DNA of 11,354 bases from the NCBI GenBank assembly GCA_016784945.1, contig JADHTP010000081.1, forward strand, positions 1 to 11,354, read 5' to 3'. The position numbers were made by a program, and so were the translations under genes. Below, piece after piece: positions 1-6,168 of the stretch; position 1 is the first letter of the stretch; each line of letters begins with the position of its first letter. Under the pieces are notes generated by a model that ran no database searches, had not been told where the DNA came from, and saw nothing but the letters and a program-made list of their open reading frames with translations. This stretch comes from Deltaproteobacteria bacterium (GTDB lineage Bacteria; Myxococcota_A; UBA9042; DTJE01).

Positions 1-781
1 GGGCGTGTTCCTGGGCGTGACTCAGGTCCGGGACGATGCCGATCAGGAACAGTTCCCGCACGAACTCTTCACTGAAGTGGTCCCGGTCCCCCCACTGCCA
101 CTCGGCCCTCTTCATGTCGTGGGGATTGGTGTCGCGGATCACTTCCAGCTTGCCGTTTATCTTCCTGGCCACCAGTTCGATGCTGTCGATCTGCGGACAG
201 AAGGCATTGTGGTGAAAGTGGGCCAGGGTGATCATGGCCACCCCCCGTTCCTTGACCTCCCTCAGGCGTTCCCGGGTCTGTGCCCAGAACTCCTCGCGGC
301 TTTGCCCCTTCTTCTGCGTTCCCAGGCAGTGGGAGCTTTCGATGGCATGGACGATCCCGATTTCATCGTCTTCCAGCCGGGTGACATCGGCGAAACGCCG
401 ACAGATCCGGATCCTCGGTCCCTGGCCGGGCTTTACCCACCGGTTGGTCTCCGTTTCCGCCTTTTCCAGGGTGCGCATCATGCGGTCAAGGGTCTTCCAG
501 GAATCCGCCGCGTGGAGCCAGCCGTAGTACAGCGGTCCCATGGTCCAGGCGAATCCCTTGAAAAGCCAGTGGAATTCCTTCAAAAACGCCTTTTCGATGG
601 GATAGTGGGCGTTGACGATGACCTTGTAGGGGCTGTTCTTGAGGTTGGCGTAACGTGTGCGGAAGGAAAACGGGTTGAAGTGGTTCCCGGAGTAGGCCAG
701 GGCATGCAGGGTCGGCGTGAACCACGGCAGGTAGTGCATCTTGATGCTGGGATGGGCGTGCAGGTCGAAGAGCCGGTACAA
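1..781 (-). CDS. M19 membrane-dipeptidase-like metal hydrolase (3' end beyond window)
   Basis: The visible 260 residues look like the peptidase M19 (renal/membrane dipeptidase) family, a metal-dependent TIM barrel that cleaves dipeptides or related amides. Motifs seen: DLHAH at residues 6-10 (HxH metal site at the end of strand 1), HAIESSH at 145-151 with the bridging-Glu candidate E148, LAHFHHN at 186-192, and IVPDLSH at 249-255 with H255 in the position of the M19 'DLSH' histidine. The family usually runs to 330-400 residues, so roughly the last quarter is missing. The start is TTG: an in-frame TGA lies at 785-787 and GAGGTG stands six bases upstream of TTG; the next Met is residue 15, after the HxH motif. 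No signal peptide is visible, so a cytoplasmic location is likely. It follows the metallopeptidase lipoprotein gene by 17 bp and is probably co-transcribed with it. Substrate unknown; a broader amidohydrolase role is possible. Confidence 0.8.
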   Translation of the reverse strand, partial: MYRLFDLHAHPSIKMHYLPWFTPTLHALAYSGNHFNPFSFRTRYANLKNSPYKVIVNAHYPIEKAFLKEFHWLFKGFAWTMGPLYYGWLHAADSWKTLDRMMRTLEKAETETNRWVKPGQGPRIRICRRFADVTRLEDDEIGIVHAIESSHCLGTQKKGQSREEFWAQTRERLREVKERGVAMITLAHFHHNAFCPQIDSIELVARKINGKLEVIRDTNPHDMKRAEWQWGDRDHFSEEFVRELFLIGIVPDLSHAQEHA

Positions 782-785
782 GTTT

Positions 786-791
786 CACCTC
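786..791 (-). promoter_or_regulatory. Ribosome binding site for the TTG start at 781
   Basis: GAGGTG ends four bases before TTG (its GAGG core six bases before). It lies between the upstream gene's stop (799-801) and the TTG. Because an in-frame stop overlaps this site, TTG is the only start that keeps the N-terminal metal motif. Confidence 0.6.
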
Positions 792-798
792 GGGGATT

Positions 799-2736
799 TC
801 AGGGAGCGATACGAACCAGTACCACGGACGTGGTGGCCCGGTCGATGGCAAGGTTTGCCTCCTGGGCACCAATGTCCGCCTCCACGAAGCTCATTCCGCC
901 GCGACGCAGCGTCTGTCCCCGGTTGGACCAGGGGCGCCGCTTGAAGGCGCTGCCCATGGGCGACACCGCCGACAGGCCCAGCAGAACGCCGGTGGTGGGG
1001 TCATCGGCGGAAACGAAACGATACCGGGGGTCGGCGGCGGCCTTTTCGGACAGCTTCCCCTTCAGTCCCAGGGCCAGCAGGGCTGTGGCGTAGTCTCCGT
1101 ACCATTGCGTGAGAGTGCGGCCATCTAGGGGGTTGATGTGGTCGAGTCCGGCGGGCCCGGTGGTCACGGCGTCCACGTAGGCGATCCCACCCAGTTCCTC
1201 CACCTGGCTACCCGGCCCCACCACGTTGACGGCGCCGGCCTGGTCGAACAGGTACTCGATGGTCAACCAGCCGAAGGCGTATCCCGACACGTTGGTGTCC
1301 ATGTCTTCCGAATAGTCGTCCTGAAACAGGCGGCTCAGGGAGATGAGCCCCGGCTTGTGGGACAGCAGTTCGAATTCGTAGATCTGCCGGGCAGGCGCCA
1401 CCTGGCCCGACCAGGCCGCGGCCAGTTCCGCCATGCCTTCCACGATATAGCGATCACCGTCGATTTCCATCCCCATGCGGCGCCCGAAATAGATGAGGTG
1501 CTGCAGTTCGTGGGCCAGGGTGCCCGCCAGCGCCGGCACGTCCCAGGCGTCCTTGGCCCCCATGGTGTAGACGATCTCTCCGAAGCCGGCATAGATGTCG
1601 AAAGCGGTGATGTAGGCGGCGGTCCCCTGGCTGGGCAGGAGGTGGGTCACGAAGATGTGGATCCGGCCGTTACCGTCCACGTCCGTGGGCTCTCCGAAAA
1701 TGGCGATGTCCCTGGGGATCACGTGGTTGTCAACGGTGTCCACGAATCCCGGCAGGGCGGCGTCGGACAGACCGTCACCCCCCACGTCCTCCCAGAAATA
1801 GGCGTGCTCACCGATGGCCTCCAGGCGGGCCATGCGGGGCTGGAAATTGAAGAAGAACTCTTTTTCGTCACCCACTTCCCACGTCACGGGATCGGTCGGG
1901 ACAGAGGGCGCCCACGGTGCGGGCCACAGGACGTCCTGGTAGCGTTCCGCCATGGCCCGGGTCCCACACTGGTAGGGAACAAAAGGGGATCCCCCTGGAA
2001 CGCCGGACAGGGCCGACGCCACCACGCCGGGGGGATCGGACACGTCGCCGGTGATGGACACGGGGTAGGGCAGCGCGTCGTCGCCGCCGGGGTCGGCATC
2101 CACCACCACCATGGCGTATCGTCCCGGGGCCAGGGCGACAGGCTGCTGGGCGAAGTCCACGGTCACCACGTCGCCCAGATGGACCGTGGCCGGAACGCAC
2201 TCCGCGTCCTGGCAGGTCTGGTCTGGAGCACAGGGCGCCACCACCGGGTTCGCCCCCGTGTCGTCGCAGGTCAGGACGGCCGTGAAGGACTCGCCGCACA
2301 GGACCTGTCCGGGTTCGCAGAGGCGGTCCAGGCAGATGGTGTCCCCACCGTCGTCCACGCAGGCCTTCCCCTCGCCGCAGGACAACTTGAAGAAGCCCAG
2401 ACGATGGGGTGCGCAAACCGATCGGTCGGGACTGCCCGGTTCGCCGTCACACCGAGATTCACCTTCGGCGCAGACGGCCGTGGCACACTGACCCGAATCC
2501 TGGGAGCACACCTCCCCGTCGGTGCATGCCTGTGAAATCCAGGCCGAGCCCGCGGGATCGCACGCCTCCCGGGCAAGGGTCCCCGGGTCGCCCAGGCACC
2601 GGCCCTCGCCGGGATCGCACAGGCTACCCGCCGTCACATCGGGGACGTCTGCAACGGTGATGTCCGAGTAGCCGCCGCCGGAACAGGACCACACCACCAC
2701 CATCAGACCGATGACGGCCAGTCGTGAATATTTCAC
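799..2736 (-). CDS. Cys-rich lipoprotein with M30-like zinc metallopeptidase domain
   Basis: A 645-residue predicted exported lipoprotein. Residues 1-17 form a short signal peptide with lipobox-like VWSC and Cys18 as lipid site, followed by a Ser/Gly tether. Residues 40-180 hold 18 cysteines in three 6-Cys modules (see repeat entry). Residues about 330-530 form the peptidase domain: a DVDGNGRI segment, zinc motif HELQH at 409-413, and VEGMAELAA with candidate third ligand E433 (E437 nearby). HExxH plus Glu about 20 residues later is the gluzincin arrangement, most like peptidase M30 (hyicolysin) and its myxobacterial relatives. The start is GTG at 2736, backed by GGGAGGA and the signal peptide; the frame stays open further upstream, but that part reads across the preceding gene and lacks export features. 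GTG overlaps the TGA of the VWA gene (GTGA), implying translational coupling. Probably anchored in an outer or inner membrane facing out; substrate unknown. Confidence 0.85.
   Translation of the reverse strand: MKYSRLAVIGLMVVVWSCSGGGYSDITVADVPDVTAGSLCDPGEGRCLGDPGTLAREACDPAGSAWISQACTDGEVCSQDSGQCATAVCAEGESRCDGEPGSPDRSVCAPHRLGFFKLSCGEGKACVDDGGDTICLDRLCEPGQVLCGESFTAVLTCDDTGANPVVAPCAPDQTCQDAECVPATVHLGDVVTVDFAQQPVALAPGRYAMVVVDADPGGDDALPYPVSITGDVSDPPGVVASALSGVPGGSPFVPYQCGTRAMAERYQDVLWPAPWAPSVPTDPVTWEVGDEKEFFFNFQPRMARLEAIGEHAYFWEDVGGDGLSDAALPGFVDTVDNHVIPRDIAIFGEPTDVDGNGRIHIFVTHLLPSQGTAAYITAFDIYAGFGEIVYTMGAKDAWDVPALAGTLAHELQHLIYFGRRMGMEIDGDRYIVEGMAELAAAWSGQVAPARQIYEFELLSHKPGLISLSRLFQDDYSEDMDTNVSGYAFGWLTIEYLFDQAGAVNVVGPGSQVEELGGIAYVDAVTTGPAGLDHINPLDGRTLTQWYGDYATALLALGLKGKLSEKAAADPRYRFVSADDPTTGVLLGLSAVSPMGSAFKRRPWSNRGQTLRRGGMSFVEADIGAQEANLAIDRATTSVVLVRIAP
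2197..2619 (-). repeat. Three tandem 6-Cys modules coded in the metallopeptidase lipoprotein
   Basis: Cysteines fall at residues 40-47-59-71-77-84, 89-96-108-120-126-135 and 140-147-157-169-175-180. The spacing is C-x6-C-x9/11-C-x11-C-x5-C-x4/8-C, with exactly four residues between modules. Each module is about 50 residues and begins with a C-x-PG/EG-type turn. The even number and fixed spacing suggest three disulfides per module. DNA identity between copies looks low, so this is a protein-level repeat. Confidence 0.8.
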
Positions 2737-3980
2737 CAGCTCCTCCCGAAGGGGTGTCGACGTTTTTCCACGAAGGACTTGATTTCTTCCGCCCGGATGC
2801 GCGGGCGCTGGGTGGTCAGGAGGGTCTGGATGGCGTCGTCCAGACCCGACAGTGTCAGGGGAAACATGGGGAAGACCCGGCTCACGATGGGGATGGTGAT
2901 GGAATGGAGCCAGTATCGTGCAGGTTCCGGGTTGAGCCACACGGCGGCCGGGAAACGGGTGGCGATTCGATAAAGCCACCAGATGCCCGGGGTTTCGTTC
3001 ATATAGAAATAGCTGATAGCCCCGTTACGGTCCAGCAGCTCCGACGGGGCCATGTTGGCATCGCCTACGAGCACCACCTTGTATTCGCTCCCGTAGGTCC
3101 GCAGCAGGTCCTCGGTGGACATCTCCTCGCTGTTCTGCATGTTGGTCCAGACGTCGTCGTAGATGCAGTTGTGGAAATAGTAGTACTTCAGGTCCTGGAA
3201 CTGGGACCGGGCCGCGCTGAACAGGCGGCTCACCAGGCGGCTGTAAGGGGTCATGGACCCGCCCGCGTCCATGAGGAGCAGCAACTTGACCGTGTTGCGT
3301 CGGGGCGCCGTGAACACCAGTTCCAGTTCGCCCGCGTTGCGGCACGTTTCGTCGATGGTGGTGTCCAGGTCCAGTTCGTCCTTGGGGCCGCGAGGCAGAA
3401 GCCGGCGCAGACGGTTGAGGGCCACCCTCAACTGGCGGGTGTCCAGGACCAGGTCCGGGTCGTAATTACGGAACTTCCGCATCTCGGCCACCTGGATGGC
3501 GCTGCGGTGCCGCCCGTAACCCTGGCCGATGCGCACACCGGCGGGGTTGTATCCGAAGGCTCCCTGTGTGCTGGTGCCGCCCCGCCCGATGGCCTTGCTT
3601 CCGCCGAAATGATCCTTGAAATGGCCTTCCTCGAACTGTTCGCGGAAGTTCTTGAGCACCTCTTCCAGGGACTTTTCGTCCAGCCCGGCCTTCCTGGCCA
3701 ATGCTTCGAAGTCTTCGGGCGGCAGGCGCTCCATGGCCTCCATGATCTTGTCCACCATTTCTTCCCGGGATTCGATGCCCTTGAAGAATGACTGGAAGGC
3801 GCGGTCGTAGCGGTCGAAGAAGGTTTCGCTCTTCACCAGGACCGATCGGGCCAGGTAATAGAAGGCTTCGAGACTGGAGTGGGCCAGGTCGCGGTCCAGG
3901 GCGTCCTGCAGGGTCATCCACTCGGTGAGTGACACCGGCACTCCGCGACTCTTCAATTCGACGAAAAAGCCTTCGAGCAT
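2733..3980 (-). CDS. CoxE-like VWA domain protein, MoxR partner
   Basis: A 415-residue soluble protein of the VWA/CoxE (COG3552-like) type. These proteins are commonly encoded beside MoxR AAA+ ATPases and are thought to hand client proteins to the ATPase, often for metal or cofactor assembly. The N-terminal half (to about 200) is helical and charged, with a Gly/Ser-rich linker near 126-155. The C-terminal half is the VWA fold: strand VKLLLLMDAGGSM at 231-243 carries the MIDAS, here D238-x-G-G-S242 rather than the classical DxSxS, and GDANM at 306-310 supplies the later MIDAS acid. I recall the DxGGS form from this subfamily, so metal binding is probably kept. There is no signal peptide. The ATG at 3980 has GAAGGA five bases upstream; the gene begins nine bases after the MoxR stop and its stop overlaps the next start. 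CoxE-like is confident, the client is not known. Confidence 0.9.
   Translation of the reverse strand: MLEGFFVELKSRGVPVSLTEWMTLQDALDRDLAHSSLEAFYYLARSVLVKSETFFDRYDRAFQSFFKGIESREEMVDKIMEAMERLPPEDFEALARKAGLDEKSLEEVLKNFREQFEEGHFKDHFGGSKAIGRGGTSTQGAFGYNPAGVRIGQGYGRHRSAIQVAEMRKFRNYDPDLVLDTRQLRVALNRLRRLLPRGPKDELDLDTTIDETCRNAGELELVFTAPRRNTVKLLLLMDAGGSMTPYSRLVSRLFSAARSQFQDLKYYYFHNCIYDDVWTNMQNSEEMSTEDLLRTYGSEYKVVLVGDANMAPSELLDRNGAISYFYMNETPGIWWLYRIATRFPAAVWLNPEPARYWLHSITIPIVSRVFPMFPLTLSGLDDAIQTLLTTQRPRIRAEEIKSFVEKRRHPFGRSW
2741..2747 (-). promoter_or_regulatory. Ribosome binding site for the GTG start at 2736
   Basis: GGGAGGA lies four bases before GTG, inside the last codons of the VWA gene. With the GTGA overlap it fixes the lipoprotein start and points to coupled translation. 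Confidence 0.65.
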
Positions 3981-3989
3981 GGCGTCCTT

Positions 3990-4805
3990 CTATTGAACCA
4001 GTTGCTCGCGGAGGAACTCCACGTCATGTTCCTTCTTCATCAGAACGCCCAGGAACGGGACGCGCCTGGACAGTTCGGCCGGGTCCACGCCCCCCTCCAT
4101 GAGCACCTGGACCCAGTCGATGAGTTCGCTGGTGGACGGCTTCTTGCGCAGTTCGTCCATGTTCCGGATCCAGTAAAACTGGCGCATCACCGCGTTCATC
4201 AGGTTTTCCTGGATGTCCGGGTGGTGCACGCGGACGATGTCCTGCATCATGCGTTCGTCGGGAAATTCGATGAAGTGGAACAGGCAGCGGCGCAGGAACG
4301 CGTCGGGGAGTTCCTTTTCATTGTTGCTCGTGATGATCACCGCGGGACGGTGCTGCGCCCGAACGGTCTTCTGGGTCTCGTAGATGTAGAAGCTCATTTC
4401 GTCCAGTTCGTTGAGCAGGTCGTTGGGGAATTCCAGGTCCGCCTTGTCCACTTCGTCGATGAGCAGCACCGCCTGCTCGGGGGTCGCGAAGGCCTCGCCC
4501 AGGGGCCCCATGCGGATGTAGTTCTCGATGTCGGTCACGTCGTGATCGGAGAACCGGCTGTCGTGCAGTCGCTGGACCGTGTCGTAGACGTACAGCCCGT
4601 CCTTGGCCTTGGTGGTGGACTTGATGAACCACCGGATGAGGGGCATGCCCAGGTTTTCGGCAATGGCCGTGGCCAGCAGCGTCTTGCCCGTTCCCGGCTC
4701 GCCCTTGACCAGCAGGGGACGGCCGAGCACCACGGAGGCGTTCACCACCTCGCGCAGGGGTCCGGAAGTGATGTAGTTGTCGGTACCGGTGAATTCCTTT
4801 TCCAT
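3990..4805 (-). CDS. MoxR-family AAA+ ATPase
   Basis: A 271-residue AAA+ ATPase of the MoxR family, which acts with VWA proteins as an ATP-driven chaperone for assembling or activating enzymes and complexes. Seen from the ATG at 4805: Walker A GEPGTGKT at 35-42, Walker B VLLIDE at 113-118, sensor-1 region TSNNEKELPDAF at 159-170, and the arginine pair R172-R173 after it as arginine-finger candidate; a helical lid follows. The opening MEKEFTGTDNYI matches the short N-terminus usual in this subfamily, so I prefer this ATG over the in-frame GTG at 4823, which would add six residues. GGAGGA lies ten bases upstream, a slightly long spacing. It is the first gene of the minus-strand run and probably sets expression of the VWA, peptidase and M19 genes behind it. 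Confidence 0.92.
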   Translation of the reverse strand: MEKEFTGTDNYITSGPLREVVNASVVLGRPLLVKGEPGTGKTLLATAIAENLGMPLIRWFIKSTTKAKDGLYVYDTVQRLHDSRFSDHDVTDIENYIRMGPLGEAFATPEQAVLLIDEVDKADLEFPNDLLNELDEMSFYIYETQKTVRAQHRPAVIITSNNEKELPDAFLRRCLFHFIEFPDERMMQDIVRVHHPDIQENLMNAVMRQFYWIRNMDELRKKPSTSELIDWVQVLMEGGVDPAELSRRVPFLGVLMKKEHDVEFLREQLVQ

Positions 4806-4840
4806 GTCGTTGAGATCCTCCACGAGACAGCAGACTGGTC

Positions 4841-4846
4841 ATTATA
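4841..4846 (-). promoter_or_regulatory. Candidate -10 element for the moxR-VWA operon
   Basis: A perfect TATAAT on the minus strand, about 35 bases before the MoxR ATG, in the only gap upstream of this operon. No good -35 hexamer sits at 16-18 bp, so activation by a factor is possible. The gap of 87 bp is shared with the divergent RNase H gene. Confidence 0.45.
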
Positions 4847-4862
4847 GTCAACCGTGGTTCCT

Positions 4863-4870
4863 GTTACACT
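4863..4870 (+). promoter_or_regulatory. Candidate extended -10 for the RNase H gene
   Basis: TGTTACACT covers an extended -10 (TGn followed by TACACT, four of six to consensus), 22 bases before the RNase H ATG. It lies back to back with the minus-strand -10, in the position of that promoter's -35. No clear -35 is seen. Weak evidence. Confidence 0.3.
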
Positions 4871-4892
4871 CCAAGGTCGCGGAGGACGGACG

Positions 4893-5528
4893 ATGTCGTC
4901 AAGGAAGAAGAAGAATTTCTATGCGTACGCCATGGCCGGCAGCACCGGGATCGTGACCTCGTGGAACGAGTGCGAGGGCCTCGTGTCCGGACGCAACGCC
5001 CGTTATCGGGGATTCGTCACGAGAAAAGAGGCCCAGGCCTGGCTGGATGCGGGTGCCCGTTACGAAGACAAGGCGGCGAAAAAGGCCGAAAAACAGATGG
5101 AACTGCCGGCGGACGCGCTGTACTTCGACGCCGGCACGGGCCGGGGGAAAGGTACGGAAGTCAACGTGACTGACCGGGAAGGCGTGCCCCTGGCCCACCT
5201 GGTGGCGGACGAAAAGGCCATCACCCGCTTTGGAACGGTCCTGGTCCGGGGCAAGACCAATAACTACGGTGAGCTTCTGGCGTGCCTCTATGCCATCCGC
5301 ATCGCACGACTCCAGGGAAAAACGAAGCTCTTCGGGGACAGCCGCCTGGTGCTGGAGTACTGGTCAAAGAATTTCGTCAGCGCCGAGAAACGGGAAAAAG
5401 ACCCGGACCTGGCCCAGCTGGCCGGGCTCACGGCCAAGGAGAGGCGGGCCTTCGAGAAGGCCGGTGGCGAACTGAACCACGTGCCGGGGAGCATCAACCC
5501 GGCGGACCTGGGATTCCACAAGGATTGA
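4893..5528 (+). CDS. rnhA: Ribonuclease HI with N-terminal hybrid-binding domain
   Basis: A 211-residue RNase H1 that cuts the RNA strand of RNA:DNA hybrids, acting in R-loop removal and primer processing in the cytoplasm. Residues 7-54 are a viroplasmin-like hybrid-binding domain (FYAYAMAGSTGIVTSWNECE, then RGFVTRKEAQAWL). A Lys/Ala-rich charged linker at about 55-70 joins it to the RNase H fold. The four catalytic acids are in place: D79 (YFDAG), E127 (NNYGELLA), D149 (FGDSRL) and D205 (NPADLG). The start is ATG 4893, with GGAGGA six bases upstream; the frame extends upstream to 4854 but that part crosses the promoter region. Length and order are normal for the bacterial two-domain form. 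The next gene starts 27 bp downstream. Confidence 0.92.
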   Translation: MSSRKKKNFYAYAMAGSTGIVTSWNECEGLVSGRNARYRGFVTRKEAQAWLDAGARYEDKAAKKAEKQMELPADALYFDAGTGRGKGTEVNVTDREGVPLAHLVADEKAITRFGTVLVRGKTNNYGELLACLYAIRIARLQGKTKLFGDSRLVLEYWSKNFVSAEKREKDPDLAQLAGLTAKERRAFEKAGGELNHVPGSINPADLGFHKD

Positions 5529-5555
5529 CCTGACCTTTTCAAGGGAGATGACGAC

Positions 5556-6167
5556 ATGGCGAAGCTAGTTGGGCTCATGCTGGTGGCGGCGGCGTTCCTT
5601 TGCGCGGGATCGACGCCTGCGTTTGCACAGGACGATGGGAAGAAGGACCTGATGAAGGACGTCAAGGCGGCCCAGGATGCCATGCGAAAGGCGGCGAAAC
5701 CGGGGCCCGAGCACGCGATCCTGGCGCGGATGGCGGGGACCTGGAAGGCCGTGACACGGGACTTCGCGGCACCAGGCAAGCCCCGCGTGTCCGAGGGAAC
5801 GGCAACGATGACCATGATCCTGGGTGGCCGGTTCCTGATGCACGAGTTTTCCGGCACGAGCCATGGCAAGCCCTTCGAGGGCATGGGTATCTCGGGATAC
5901 GACAACGTCAAGCAGAAATACGTGGACATCTGGATGGACGACATGATGACGTCCATCAGCGTCATGGAAGGGACCTATGACCCGAAGACCCGGATCGGCG
6001 TGTCACAGGGGGACGTCCAGGTGCCAGGCGGCGGGACCGTGAAGATGCGTGGTGTCTCGAAGGAAGTCAGCGATGACGAGAGGTTCTTCGAAATGTTCGT
6101 GACGGGACCCAAGGGCAAGGAGAAGAAGGTTTTCGAGATTACGTACACGCGGGTAACGAGCCAATAG
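5556..6167 (+). CDS. Secreted DUF1579 family protein
   Basis: A 203-residue protein with a clear Sec signal peptide (hydrophobic 4-19, cleavage likely after AFA at 22-24), then a charged helix (about 25-52) and a DUF1579 domain from about 57 to 200. Typical family features are MAGTWKA at 59-65, the MILGGRFL strand near 87, and GMGISGYDN near 110 followed by the YVDIWMDDM segment. DUF1579 proteins have no proven function; the fold is probably a calycin-like or START-like beta barrel (inference). AAGGGAGA stands just upstream of the ATG. It probably shares a transcript with the RNase H gene, though the functions look unrelated. Its stop lies one base from the stop of the convergent gene. Confidence 0.85.
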   Translation: MAKLVGLMLVAAAFLCAGSTPAFAQDDGKKDLMKDVKAAQDAMRKAAKPGPEHAILARMAGTWKAVTRDFAAPGKPRVSEGTATMTMILGGRFLMHEFSGTSHGKPFEGMGISGYDNVKQKYVDIWMDDMMTSISVMEGTYDPKTRIGVSQGDVQVPGGGTVKMRGVSKEVSDDERFFEMFVTGPKGKEKKVFEITYTRVTSQ

Positions 6168-6168
6168 C

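Noticed and set aside
5..1093. Long plus-strand open frame opposite the M19 and peptidase genes
   Set aside because: The minus strand gives clear M19 motifs and a gene boundary at 781-799 that this frame crosses. Its product is low-complexity and lacks family motifs.
1138..2535. 465-residue plus-strand open frame
   Set aside because: It lies opposite the metallopeptidase lipoprotein and is rich in His, Val and Gly, as expected when a high-GC gene is read on the wrong strand.
2737..2979. Upstream extension of the metallopeptidase lipoprotein by 81 residues
   Set aside because: The extra part overlaps the VWA coding sequence, is Pro/His-rich and would bury the signal peptide. The GTG at 2736 with GGGAGGA is better.
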